Positions 1 to 10,049 are shown, counted from the first letter of the stretch. The stretch is DNA of 64,000 nt from Toxorhynchites rutilus septentrionalis (GCF_029784135.1 NC_073746.1:34887378-34951377); one strand, 5' to 3'. The notes: generated from the letters alone by a model not told the origin. Program-made: numbers and translations.

Positions 1-364
1 TTCACATGCGTCGATACGGTCAAAGATGTTTTTTTGCGTCAACGTGTGTGGCACCCATACATCGAGCTTCTTTGTGAATCCAAGCTTCTTCAAATGGTTA
101 ATAACGGTTTGATGACTTATCCCCAGCTCTTGGCCGATGCTACGGCTGCTACTATGCCGGTCTTTCTCGGCTAATTCAGCGATTTTGTCGCAATTTTCGA
201 CGACAGGCCTTCCGGAGTGTGGCGCATCTTCGACGACCTCTACACCAGAACGAAAACGTTGAAACCATCGTTGTGCGGTGGAAATGGAAACTGTATCGGG
301 TCCATAAACTGCACAAATTTTATTGGCAGCTTGAGATGCATGATTGTCTTTGTCATAGTAGTAC
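1..364 (-). pseudogene. mariner transposase fragment, N-terminal half (copy A)
   Basis: The minus strand encodes the part of the mariner transposase from the helix-turn-helix region to just past the WVPH motif, as judged by alignment with copy B (42786-43150). It is cut at the window start and, upstream, by the LTR insertion whose target duplicate lies at 360-364. Small plus-strand frames across it are antisense shadows. It cannot give a working protein. Confidence 0.85.
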
Positions 365-967
365 TGTTGCGTCCCCACGCAACCAGCACGATGAAGAAGA
401 AAATTCTGTGTTTTTAATCCGTTTGTATTATACGATAAAAATTTCATAGAATACATTTCGTGTTGATTTAGTTCATTTTCTTATAAATTAATTTAGATTT
501 TCATTTAGTAATCCTCTTCAACTTTTATACTCGTTTTCCGACAAGACTTGACCCTAAGTACGAAAGTATCTTTGCAAGGCCTAAATAAAATAATTTAAAG
601 CGAGAATTATGCATGACGAATGAATACTATAAGATTGATAACCTCCAATCCGTCCTCAAATATATCTGGCGATTTGATTTTAATGTATCCTTTTGTATCT
701 GTTGATTTTAATGATATTCATCTATAGTTTTTAGTTTAATAATATTTCATTGAACCATACCTGATATAAGAATGAATATGATTATAAGCATAGAATTTAG
801 GATAATGTTTAGAATTTGTCAAATAATTGAAGTTCACTTATGAGGAGCGTGGCTTTTGACAATTACGTACAATTTATGATGTTTTTTGTTTATTCTTCGT
901 CCCTACCATACTGTCGGTTCAATCTATTTTTGTGCGAGGCATAACGTTCGCGGCGGAGCTTGCAACA
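365..967. mobile_element. BEL/Pao-like solo LTR, 603 bp
   Basis: The block begins TGTTGC and ends GCAACA, a perfect 6-bp terminal inversion of the TG...CA type. It is flanked by the 5-bp target duplication AGTAC at 360-364 and, beyond the later gypsy insertion, at 5397-5401. Removing everything between the duplicates restores the mariner sequence seen at 43145. No coding frame or internal region is present, so it reads as one LTR left after recombination. The BEL/Pao label rests on the 5-bp duplication and the terminal hexamer and is inferred. Confidence 0.72.
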
Positions 968-969
968 AG

Positions 970-1211
970 TGTGAGGCCCCAAACTCCAGACGGAAAATCA
1001 CCTGGCGCATCAGAGTGCTTATTCACTGCACACGTCTACACATCTTGCCTCGAGGTCGGTCTGAGATCGAGTGAGTGTGCTATGTAACAACATGACAGAT
1101 CTTCTCCCCACGGTGACGTGTTGCCAGTATCGATTATGAATACACTTCTTGAGATGATGGGAACTTCTTAGTGAGCTCCTTTTATCGAGGGGTATATTGA
1201 GCACACTCACA
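970..1211 (-). repeat. gypsy 3' LTR (242 bp)
   Basis: This is the left LTR of the minus-strand gypsy element and matches 5152-5393 at every position I compared. It begins TGTGAGGCCCC and ends CACTCACA on the plus strand. Confidence 0.92.
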
Positions 1212-1226
1212 TCTTCCCTCTCCTCC
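1212..1226 (-). promoter_or_regulatory. polypurine tract of the gypsy element
   Basis: Directly inside the 3' LTR the minus strand reads GGAGGAGAGGGAAGA, an all-purine stretch of 15 bases. In LTR retrotransposons such a tract primes plus-strand DNA synthesis. Its position against the LTR edge fits that role. Confidence 0.75.
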
Positions 1227-1871
1227 ATAGAAATATTTGCAAAATGGTAGAAAAAAAATAAACATTGAAAAAGTTATGAACTCAAACTTTGCCAACTGAT
1301 GAAAAACTCATGCAAATCCTACAGACAAAAATTAAAAATGAAGTGCTCCGCGGGATTCTCCAGCAGTGATTTTAATTGCAAATCGCCAAGAAAGCTTCCG
1401 GATGGGTATCCAAACGTCGCTTGCCGAAGGAAACTATCCAACGTAATCGCATATTAACATGTATGACTCCAAACATTAAACAATACGTGAGCCCCCTAAG
1501 CGCGAGCCCTGTTTTATGCTGCCTACGCTCAATTTGCATTGGTTGGGATAGGGTTGCCAGAGCCCCGTTGTCAACGATATATTAATACCTATAGGGAATA
1601 TATACCTTATATACCTACTCACTGGTCCGTACTCGCTTACTCAGCAGTTCAGCATATCTGTCAAATCATTAAATCAAAACAAACGAGAACAAGAGAGCCG
1701 CTGATTTTTGTTCCGATTTTAACGGGTTTTTTCATCACTTGTTTCTCATCGAGAGACAAGATCTAATTATTCCTGATTATTTTCATTTTCGGCACGTGGA
1801 ATTTCACTGCTTGAACCTTATTATTCAAAGAGCACTCTGGAACCTGGACGAGTGGAATGTTGCTGCTTTGT

Positions 1872-2072
1872 TCATTTGATCACCCTTCTGATGTTCTGAT
1901 GTTTACCGCTTACATCTTTGGAGACGCGCCACGGATCTACCTTTTTAATGCGCGATACATGGCGCTTTAGGGCCTGACCTGAATCGTCGGTTAGTGTCAA
2001 AGTGCCGTTCTGTTCTTCGACCACCATAAAATACCTAGAAGGAAATAGGATTTCATTTTTGCACGAGGCCAT
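1872..2072 (-). pseudogene. gypsy integrase C-terminal remnant
   Basis: A 66-residue minus-strand frame contains the string DDSGQALKRHVSRIKKV, which resembles the end of the Ty3/gypsy integrase C-terminal region, where a small beta domain is followed by a basic stretch of R/K-R-H-V type. It lies close to the 3' LTR, as expected for the last part of pol. The catalytic core that should lie upstream is missing: only about 350 bp separate it from the zinc-binding start of integrase. Confidence 0.55.
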
Positions 2073-2409
2073 TCTACCGAGGGATTAGCGAAGTAGAGTA
2101 GATTGTGTTAATCTCTCGACGTGAACACTAGCTTTTGTACTCGCTCGTGTAAAAGAGCGGTCAGTTTCCGGTTTCGATGTGCGCCGGTGACTGGCTGACA
2201 GAGAACAGATACAGAAATCGTTTTCAGTATCTGTTCTCTGTAAACGAAACACGTCGACTTCACTTGTTTGGCAATCAAACTCCGCGATCGACAGCGGCCA
2301 GAACAGAAATTTCGTTGAATAGAAATTAAACAGTCTTGGGAGCAGAGGATTTTCTTATCGGGATGATTTTCGCAGATCGTCCATTCACAGCGTTGGTTTC
2401 TACCCGTTA

Positions 2410-3000
2410 CTCAATTTCTATAGCTATGTCAAACCACCATGCGCCATTGGGCAGAATGAAATTAAATTTTGCAGCTGATTGATGACCTTCGTGTGTGACT
2501 TCACAAATATACCATCTCGAATAGCAAAATCGTCTTCAACTGTTTGGAATTTGTGCAGATGTCCGGGCCATCCCCAATTTTGAAAGATTGCATCACTGAT
2601 TGTAGCGTTGCATCTCTTGTAGTAGCTTCCGTTACGACCGAAAACCGAGATTGCCTCGATCGAGGCTATCCTCCGAAGGCTAGATTATTCTTCAACAGAG
2701 TGTCAATTCCGCTGTACAACCGTGACGATGCGTCCGCGATGTTATCTCTTCCGTGGACATAAAATATGTCCAATTATACGAACTGAGACAATGACCAGCC
2801 ATTTGCTTGAGTGAGGGTTCTCTGACTATTCCCTCGTAAGATTCAGGTGTGAAACGTTCACCCAAACCACTGCCAACGCTTTCCGTAGGATCGGTGGAAA
2901 CTTTCTCTCGTGAAGGCTCTAGAAACGAATGGGATAATGTGGGCTTGATTCCTGTCCTCCTTTACGAGGACAGCACCTAATGCTACAGAGAAGACGTTCG
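2410..3000 (-). pseudogene. gypsy RNase H and integrase zinc-domain remnants
   Basis: On the minus strand, translation near 2955-2990 gives ALGAVLVKED, the start of a gypsy-type RNase H. Near 2715-2760 it gives HGRDNIADASSRLY, the RNase H end motif. Near 2425-2510 it gives THEGHQSAAK...WWFD, which resembles the HHCC integrase start, but the cysteine half is not seen. The order matches Ty3/gypsy pol. Stops and frame changes between the pieces show decay. Confidence 0.65.
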
Positions 3001-3499
3001 TGTACGAAATTGCCTGGTCCTTGTTCCATTCCTGCGATCCCCTCGTGTTCTGCTACTGTGTGCGTCATAGACTCCAGGTACCGCTGGACATTGTTCATAG
3101 CAAACGGTTTCTGTCAGGGTTGGCCGTAGTTTGGCTACTCTCACAATGCTCTGACGCTCTTAACCCAAGCAGATACACAGATGTTTTGATCGTTGTTGGT
3201 AGCATTTCCTAGCGATACCCTAGTTCAAAATTCTTAATTGAGCGGTTCCGTTATTGCCACAGTTTTGAGCAGGAATATCCGTAATCATATGGAGCACTTC
3301 GTCAGCGTCGAAATGCGTTTAGCTTGCCGGTCTTTCGTACGTGCACATTGTTCTGGTGAAATGCGTTATGGCTTCCTCGAGACGATCGAATCTTTTCGGT
3401 TATCTGCGATATCATCCCATTTTCTTCCTCCGATGGTGTTTCGCTAATTGCCTAAAGGCTGCCCGCATCCGTACGTTCGCCACTTTCGTTAGATAATGC

Positions 3500-3785
3500 T
3501 GATGTGCTCACGTGGCTCCCGTGGAGTAGGTAACGTCACACCTAACATGCAGGGGATTTGGGTTCGATTCCCATTCTGGCCGGGAGATTTTTCGCCAAAG
3601 AAATTTGATCCGGCTTGCACTGTGAATCACGCGTATTCTAGAGCTTGCCATTCAGAATGCATTCGAGGCGTGTCATTTGGCATAAGAAATCTCAACTTAG
3701 TACAACTACCTAAAAAAAATGATGCAGTGATACCTTCGTTTAGGCGACGAAAGTTTTACTGGAGCCGACGGCTATCGCCGCTTCT
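3500..3785 (+). mobile_element. tRNA-derived SINE, inside the gypsy body
   Basis: A B-box of pol III type, GGTTCGATTCC, lies at about 3562, after a degenerate A-box region near 3510-3530. The following sequence (GGCCGGGAGATTTTTCG, later AATCTCAAC and a short A-rich stretch near 3715) is familiar to me from mosquito tRNA-related SINEs. The exact ends are not resolved. Transposition into the gypsy body, or capture by it, are both possible. Confidence 0.55.
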
Positions 3786-4304
3786 TTCATTTCCGTTCGA
3801 ATTCTGGCTCTGATCATCCGGGCATACAGATTTGTAGAGGCTATCCGACTTTTCTTTCTCGCTATCCAAACTACTCGCACATATTGCACGAAAGCACGCT
3901 CGTACGTATTTACATGTGACTTTCATTGTTCTTGTGTCAGGAGTTATTTTCGGTTCTTTCTTGATTCTATTTGCAGCCGTTATCAACAATTAACAAACAT
4001 TGCAATGTTAAAACCTAAAAACAAAACGTAGAGACGATTTGTGAAACGATCGGAATAGAACATAGAATATTACTTCATCCGTTCTCTTGAACCGTAAGAT
4101 CAAAATCACTATACGCATGCAGTTTAACTGAATACATGAACTCTTGAGGCTTCCCAGTACGAAATTTTCTCATTGGATTTCGCTGTCTACCGAAAAGTTG
4201 AAAACAGCCCACCTCCTTTCTCCCATTCATAGTACATTCGACTCCAATTCATACGTTCCTTGCGACTATACAAAAACTATCTTAGCGACTTCCGCGGTCT
4301 GTCG

Positions 4305-4905
4305 ACGACACTGAAAACAGACCGCCTCGTCTTAACTAGAATAATTATCTTTTCCTCGACCTTCGTGGCTGCCGACGATGGTGGAAACAGTCCACCTCGT
4401 CTTCTCAACTCAATACTTTGGAGTCCTTCAGACTACCCAAAAGTTCTCTTAGCAACCTCTGCGGTTGCCGAAGACGGTGGAAACAGTCCGCCTCGTCTTC
4501 TTAACTAGAATCTTTTTCTTTTCCTCGACCTTCGTGGTCTGCCGACGACGGTGGAAACAGTCCGCCTCGTCTTAACTAGAATATTTATCTTTTCCTCGAC
4601 CTTCGTGGCTGCCGACGATGGTGGAAACAGTCCACCTCGTCTTCTCAACTCAATACTTTGGATTCCTTCAGACTACCCAAAAGTTCTCTTAGCAACCTCT
4701 GCGGTTGCCGACGACGGTGGAAACAGTCCGCCTCGTCTTCTTAACTAGAATCTTTTTCTTTTCCTCGACCTTCGTGGTCTGCCGATGACGGTGGAAACAG
4801 TCCACATCGTCTTCACAACTCAATACTTTGGAGTCCTTCAGACTATCCAAAAATTCTCTTCACGACTGCCGCTGATTTTTTTGGCGACGGTGGAAACTGT
4901 CCACC
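4305..4905. repeat. 240-bp tandem repeat array in the gypsy leader
   Basis: Lines at 4381, 4441 and 4501 recur at 4621, 4681 and 4741 with very few changes, which gives a period of exactly 240 bp over about 2.3 copies. Each unit holds shorter repeats built around GGTGGAAACAGTCC, seen at about 4380, 4475, 4550, 4620, 4715 and 4790. In the element's own orientation the array lies shortly downstream of the 5' LTR and primer site, in the untranslated leader. Confidence 0.85.
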
Positions 4906-5130
4906 TCTTCTATTTCGTCGTTGTAACTTCTACGTTGAAGTTACAAATAAAAAAAAAACCAATTGCATTCCTGTTCCGTTGTTAGAGGTTAGAATTATTT
5001 TTCTCACGTACTTTTCAACTAACCATTTTCACTTTTTTGTTAATTTTTTTTATGCCGAGTGATTTCCGTGATTTGCCTACTGGATTTTCAAATTCCAAAG
5101 TTACTTACACTTCAATTATCCTGAATTGAA

Positions 5131-5148
5131 CTCCTGGCAGGATCGCCA
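5131..5148 (-). promoter_or_regulatory. primer binding site, probably for tRNA-Arg
   Basis: Three bases inside the 5' LTR the minus strand reads TGGCGATCCTGCCAGGAG. Its complement ends in CCA and continues into a T-arm-like TTGAACTCCTGG, so at least 17 bases could pair with a tRNA 3' end. The acceptor sequence resembles tRNA-Arg; the amino acid identity is inferred. Confidence 0.72.
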
Positions 5149-5151
5149 AAA

Positions 5152-5393
5152 TGTGAGGCCCCAAACTCCAGACGGAAAATCACCTGGCGCATCAGAGTGC
5201 TTATTCACTGCACACGTCTACACATCTTGCCTCGAGGTCGGTCTGAGATCGAGTGAGTGTGCTATGTAACAACATGACAGATCTTCTCCCCACGGTGACG
5301 TGTTGCCAGTATCGATTATGAATACACTTCTTGAGATGATGGGAACTTCTTAGTGAGCTCCTTTTATCGAGGGGTATATTGAGCACACTCACA
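5152..5393 (-). repeat. gypsy 5' LTR (242 bp)
   Basis: This is the right-hand LTR and the promoter-bearing one for a minus-strand element. It is identical by eye to 970-1211 and is followed by the target duplicate ACAAG at 5394-5398. Confidence 0.92.
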
Positions 5394-5624
5394 ACAAGTA
5401 CTGTAAAATATGTCGGATTTTCTCTTTATTTTGCTCCATATTTGCGACACTATAACTCACGAACGACTTAACCAAACAAAACACTGTCAAGGACTATATT
5501 ATAGCGCGCCAAAATATCTTTCCAACAAGCTATAGTATGACTCGATACAATGAATACAACTAGAACTACGCGTTTACAACGACACCTCGCGGAAATACCG
5601 CAGGACTTTTTTGACAGCCTAATA

Positions 5625-6334
5625 TATAAATGGATTTCTGTCTGCCTGAACCGATCGACATGAAAACTGGTATGTATGGGGCCGAGGAAGGTTTTCATTA
5701 TAGTTTGAGACTCCTTCCCCCTTCTCTAAGGGGGGCTACAATACAAATGAAACACAAGTTTCCACATTACTCGAGAATTAATCAAGCAAATGAAACGAAA
5801 TTTGGCATGTGGAGGTTTTAGGGCGCAATAAATGTTTTCACGGTGGTTAGACACTCCGCCAGACAAATTAGACAAACTTCTGCATAACTCGAACACCAAT
5901 AAGGCAAACAAAACCAAATTTGGTATGTGAACATTTTGGGGGACACCAAACGTTTATGTGGTGAAAAGATACTCCTCCCCCCTCTCTAAGGGGAGAAGAG
6001 GGGAGGGGTCTGTCTTTATTCTATGATATTTTCTGTATCAAACATTTATTCCATGTAACGGAGAAACATGTTATTGTAAGTGGTTGTAAGTGGTTGAAAA
6101 ATCTTGAACGAGAATTGTGTCTAAAAATAATCTGATATTATAATGATGAGTTTTGGTAGAAGTTCTAGGAATTTTCTAGTAAAATCTATATTCAACAGAG
6201 TCAATTAGAAGATCAATCAATGAACAGTTCTGCGATTCGACTCATTAACTTGCGCTTAGTAAGAAAACGTGAATTTTTTAAGGTATTGATAAAAAACCAA
6301 TTTTGGGCGGGACGAAGTTTTCCGGGTCAGCTAG
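5625..6334 (+). mobile_element. Helitron-like non-autonomous element (copy H1)
   Basis: The 3' end reads GGGCGGGACGAAG...CCGGGTCAGCTAG, a GC-rich hairpin-capable tail ending CTAG, as Helitron-type elements do. The head (TATATAAATGGATTTCTGTC) resembles known insect Helitron heads. Internal subrepeats around AAATTTGGCATGTGGA occur at about 5800 and 5910 and recur in copy H2 (50640-51456), which has the same tail. No protein is encoded. The mariner at 5622 abuts the head. Confidence 0.62.
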
Positions 6335-6339
6335 AAAAA

Positions 6340-6440
6340 AAAATCGGACAGATGTTTGCATCAATTGAAAGGAAATATTTCTACGCCTCTATCACAATTA
6401 ATGGAACATTATTTTTCATGAGATGAACAATTGATTAAGG
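6340..6440 (+). repeat. fragment of the 94-bp-unit composite family (head block)
   Basis: The sequence around GATGTTTGCATCAATTG, the ATATTTCTA string and the AACAATTGA end matches 58818-58905, where it leads into an array of 94-bp units. Only the head block is present here. Confidence 0.6.
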
Positions 6441-6815
6441 GTTTTACATTTGTAACATGCTTTAAAAAAATAAGAAAAATTATTTTCTTTGGAAGCGATT
6501 TTCGATGTAATTTTCTTTAACATTTCTATAAGGTTTTTGTTGCTTGAAACCGATTCAGAGGCGATAACTGTGGGTCATAATTATTGAGTCGAGTTCCCAG
6601 TGAATATCTCAGATGAAGAAAATGGTAAGAAAGGATTCTTTTCTTCCTCAATTTGATATTTTCCGCGTCAGCTTACCATCGGGCAGTAGGCATACCCTCG
6701 ATCGGTGCAATTTGCTCGCTATAGGCCGGTTAACATTCTCACGAGAGAAATAGCTTGGATGTGAGGGATGCCAGATGATTTTTTCAAATATCTTTGCATG
6801 CCACGAATAAATCTC

Positions 6816-7485
6816 GCGTAACTTTTGAAAAGGTCCAATGTAACATTTTCGCCAACTCGAGAAAAACGATGTTGAAGACCCAAACATTATTTCGCGAATT
6901 GTCTTAAAAGTTATCGATCTTTATCACTGTTTTCACCACTAGCTGTCAAGAATAACTCCGTAAAACCAATCGCAACTGTCGATCCGTGATTTGAGATTAA
7001 GGTTGAAGCCTCGGAACGAAAAATGTTACATTGGACATTTTGACTGCCCGCGATTGCACATTGGACATATTACGTTGCACTATAAGAATTTGAAACTAAC
7101 TAATAAACAACAATCCAAATATCAGCATTTCGTTCTAAAGACTGATTATTATTGTTATCGCTCATTAAATTGCACTGAAATCGATAACAACACCTGTAAG
7201 AAACAAATTCCAAAACGACCGAAGTACGACTGCGAGTTGTTTTGACTGCTTTGTTACTTCGGACGTTTCGGCCGTCGGAGGAAAGTGGCGTCCGAAGTAA
7301 CAGCCGAGTGCTTAAAATCCGAATCTGTACATTGGATATTTTTTGTATCGGCGACAAAAAGATGAAGAAGATAGATACGTGAACGATTGTTTTTGTAATA
7401 CATTCAATGAATAAAAACTAATAGCGTGCGTCCATTAACTCGATTTGTTTACATTTGTTACATAGGACCTTTTCAAAAGTTACGC
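6816..7485. mobile_element. fold-back element with 30-bp inverted arms
   Basis: Bases 6816-6845 and 7456-7485 are inverted copies with one mismatch (arm begins GCGTAACTTTTGAAAAGGTC). Short internal repeats of the type ACATTGGACAT occur near 7025, 7060 and 7330 in the 610 bp between them. The small frames here resemble no family I know. A clear target duplication is not visible. Confidence 0.68.
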
Positions 7486-7668
7486 TAAAAATGTCTTCAA
7501 ATGTAATCATAACGGGTGGTAAATAAAAAATGAGAATTTTTTCAATACCTTTCAGTAGCTCAAATAGAGAGCGTAAAATTTTCTTTCTCCAACGAAAATT
7601 GCTCTTTGGGCTCCCTAGAAACAGTAGGCGTATTTGGTTTTGCTGGTTTGAATTCAGTCAAAGCAAAG

Positions 7669-8106
7669 ATGGCGTCGAAACAGCACGTGCTCCGCGAACG
7701 CATTGTACGGTTCTACGAAACGCATTTCCAGCAAGAAAAAAAGTTCACGGTGGCACATTTTAAGGAAGAAAATGTACCTGTCAGTACGGTATATCGTATC
7801 CTGGGTTCCCTGAACGTAGAGCGGAAGGTCGGAAGTGGTCGTCCGGTGACGATAATGACGAAGCAGAGGAAGACATCGTTAAAGAAACTGTTTGACAACA
7901 AGGACGCAACCAGCCTGCGTGTCGCCGGTCGGAAATATGGGTGCTCTCACGTATTGATCCATCGGACCCCCAAGATGGAAGGAATCGTCTGCAGGAAGAA
8001 GACGAGGTCGCCGGAGTACACGGAGGAGCAGATTGAGACGGTTAAATCACAGTGTCGGTGGATGACCAAAAAATACCGCGGGACGTCTTTCGTTCTGGTT
8101 CCCTAA
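7669..8106 (+). pseudogene. Tc1/mariner-superfamily transposase, N-terminal part only
   Basis: The frame starting MASKQHVLRERIVRFYETH carries two predicted helix-turn-helix segments (about residues 5-50 and 70-115), including STVYRIL, and then TEEQIETVKSQCRWMTKKYR, which in related transposases leads to the first catalytic Asp. The frame stops two residues after SFVL, just where that Asp pair is expected. The DNA then switches to the dispersed repeat CCTAACAGAGACATC. I chose 7669 over the upstream ATG at 7606 because family similarity starts there. Only a DNA-binding fragment could be made. Confidence 0.7.
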
Positions 8107-8815
8107 CAGAGACATCAAAACCAAGGTGCCCGGGTGAACTTGGCATGGCAAATATATGCACTTCGGGGAAATTTTTCTGTTTAAGCTGTCTGTTTTGTTG
8201 TGTTCATTTTCACCCGAGGAAAGTTTATACGGTGAGAAAAATTGGAAAAGTCAAGAAAGATTAGAAAAAGCGATTTCCCATAGGCTCTACATATAGTATA
8301 GTATGTTGTGTTATTGTTAGTCCAAATAAAATTCTCGTTGGGTTGAATAAACACTCAAAAAATAAAGATTATAAAAGAAAATTACCTCTCCCATTTCAAA
8401 TATGTTTTATCTATATTAAAGTAACAAGTTCTTACTGATAAGAAAAATTGATAATTGTGTACGGTATTGGTAATTATCTTATATTACATTGGTGAGTTTT
8501 GTTTTCTTTATTTCATCCATACATAACACAGAAGGCATCTCGTCTAGGATCATAGAGGGCGGTTTTCATCATATCTCATTCCACTTCGGTATCTTTTATC
8601 TGATATGCACCATCCAACGACTGTTAACCATCCTTCTATTATCATCACTCGGTAAACACTGGTGGAGTGAACAAACAATACCGAACAACCAAACAAAGCG
8701 GCCCTTTTCAGGGCCACCAAATCATTATCAAAGAGTTTAGCGATGTAATTTTTCCAACATATCCAACTAATGGAATCCTACGTCAACTATACGGTCGTGT
8801 CTCGAACACAACCCT
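8100..8815 (+). repeat. composite dispersed repeat, copy 1, with histone-type stem-loop
   Basis: It starts with a single 94-bp-family unit (CCTAACAGAGACATC). From about 8430 to 8815 it is closely related to 25230-25640. Shared landmarks are ATTTCATCCATACATAACAC, a GAGGGCGG...TCATCATATCTC block, a GGCCC...GGGCC stem-loop and a CGGTCGTGTCTCGAACACAA end. No protein frame is shared by the copies. It truncates the transposase at its left edge. Confidence 0.7.
8700..8715 (+). promoter_or_regulatory. histone mRNA-type 3' stem-loop
   Basis: The bases read GGCCCTTTTCAGGGCC, a 6-bp stem with a 4-base loop equal to the conserved 3' stem-loop of metazoan replication-dependent histone mRNAs. ACCA follows, and the purine-rich AAAGAG about 15 bases downstream stands where the U7 snRNA-binding element usually is. 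The second repeat copy has GGCCCTTTTCCAGGCC at 25502-25517, with the inner stem broken. No histone coding sequence is seen upstream. Confidence 0.6.
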
Positions 8816-8839
8816 CCTGTGATTTTTTTTATCCCATTC

Positions 8840-9380
8840 ATTTATTTATCAGGCTCATTAGCATTTTATCTGTACCAGAGCCGGGTTTTTTTATCGTGTA
8901 CATGTACATATGTTTATGTTTCTATAAATTGTAAATTACACAGTAGTAGTAGTAGTAGCCATTTAGGAGATAGGTTTTCTGTTCCATTACATTATGGCAA
9001 ATTACACTGTAGTAGCCATTTAGGCGTAAGGGTATTCTATCTGTTCTTCCATTGTTCAGCAGACCGGACAGCGGAGACAGTTGATATTGATCATTGTTGG
9101 GTTATTTATAGAACAGCAGCCCGATGTTTCTTGCAGTGCAGAGCAGTTGTATGGATAAATCGATCTTTGTTCCACCGTGGATCGATCTCCATAGCTGATG
9201 ATGGTTGCGTGGACGTAGTTATTCTATAACAACACAAAGATGGTCAATTGAGGGCCCTGAGTTTGAACTCACGATCGATCGCTTATTAAGCGAACGCGTA
9301 ACCAAGTGGCTACGAAGACCCCCACTGGGCCATTTAACACCGTATGTTTGGAAATTTAGAATTTGCGGCTTACAAAATAA
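8840..9380 (-). mobile_element. SINE-like region with tRNA-related part at 9245-9330
   Basis: Read on the minus strand, 9245-9330 resembles a worn tRNA: TAGCCACTTGG stands where box A is expected and AGTTCAAACTC where box B is expected, about 40 bases apart. The T-stem pairs badly, so it is not a tRNA gene. The neighbouring 8840-9235 contains an (AGT)n run at 8942-8958 and two similar blocks (ACACAGTAGTAG and ACACTGTAGTAG followed by CCATTTAGG). A related tRNA-like piece lies at 13055-13115. Whether the two parts form one element is inferred. Confidence 0.5.
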
Positions 9381-9489
9381 AATTTCTTAGCGCTTTTGTT
9401 ATTAAGTATTTAAAATACAGAACGATTACAGATGACTGAGGGTTAACTAATCTACGTACTGACGTAGTTGTTATCTCAAATTTTAAGAG

Positions 9490-9840
9490 CACGGTCAAAG
9501 TAAATCCATTCTCGCTTAGGGGGTGCGTATTACACACTTCTACTATACCTTTGGAAATCCGCTTTGCAAATATACATGCAAGTTGGGGGTATTTTTGTTC
9601 CCACCGATCTGTATTTCCCTAGCACGGACTTCTAAATCAATGTGCCGGGGGGAAATCCGCTTTGCAAAAACATGTAAGTCGGGGGTATTTTTTGGTGTTT
9701 AGTACTTTTGTACTCGCTTGTCGTTGTGCAGACCGGAATATGTTTCCCTAAAACGTACTTTTAAACTGAGAAGCCTGGGAGAATCGTCATTTCAGATACT
9801 AGAGGTGAGTGAACATTCGCGGTTCGAGAACTACGTAAAC
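9490..9840 (+). repeat. 94-bp-family tandem units
   Basis: Units share CCGCTTTGCAAA, then CATG-AAGT-GGGGGTAT, then CCCTA...ACTT. They appear at about 9550 and 9655, with a weaker third at about 9735. The same unit occurs at 8110, 24900-25060 and 58990-59280. No coding capacity. Confidence 0.65.
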
Positions 9841-10049
9841 ATGAGATGTGCAATAATTCCAGATGGAAATGTAAAATACAATGATTGTTTGACAATTCTC
9901 CCGTTCACATATTTTGGTAGTCCGAGGCATCATATCAAACGTAAAAGGACGTTCATCAAATTTATTTGTAACGAAGAACATAATCTGTTACAAAACTTTC
10001 GATGTATTCTAAAATAATATTCGAAGTGGTAAACAAGTGGAATGCATAA

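Larger units (their letters stand above)
970..5393 (-). mobile_element. Ty3/gypsy LTR retrotransposon, internally decayed, recent insertion
   Basis: Two 242-bp direct repeats (970-1211 and 5152-5393) are identical by eye, start TGTGAGG and end CTCACA, and are flanked by the 5-bp duplication ACAAG (965-969, 5394-5398). A tRNA-like primer site next to the right LTR and a purine tract next to the left LTR set the orientation to minus. The internal 3.9 kb is too short for a full gag-pol. Only pieces of reverse transcriptase/RNase H and integrase are legible, full of stops. Identical LTRs imply a recent move, so enzymes must have come from another copy. Confidence 0.88.
1..5622 (-). mobile_element. 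mariner (DD34D type) copy A, split by nested LTR insertions, left end outside window
   Basis: Bases 1-364 and 5402-5622 match, nearly base for base, two adjoining parts of the complete mariner at 42096-43370. The terminal inverted repeat ends at 5622 and is followed by the TA target at 5623-5624. The two halves are separated by 360-5401, which holds a solo LTR and a gypsy element. The transposase runs on the minus strand: its start lies near 5440, so the insertion cuts the reading frame inside the N-terminal helix-turn-helix region. The catalytic part is beyond the left edge. The flank right of the TA looks like the 5' head of a Helitron-like element, so this mariner probably landed there. 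Confidence 0.88.

Noticed and set aside
217..449. plus-strand frames over the first 450 bases
   Set aside because: They are antisense to the mariner transposase; the same frame reappears over copy B at 43004-43219.
9245..9330. possible tRNA gene on the minus strand
   Set aside because: Box A and B relics are present, but the T-stem and acceptor stem do not pair properly, and a second degraded copy exists at 13055. It is a SINE part.
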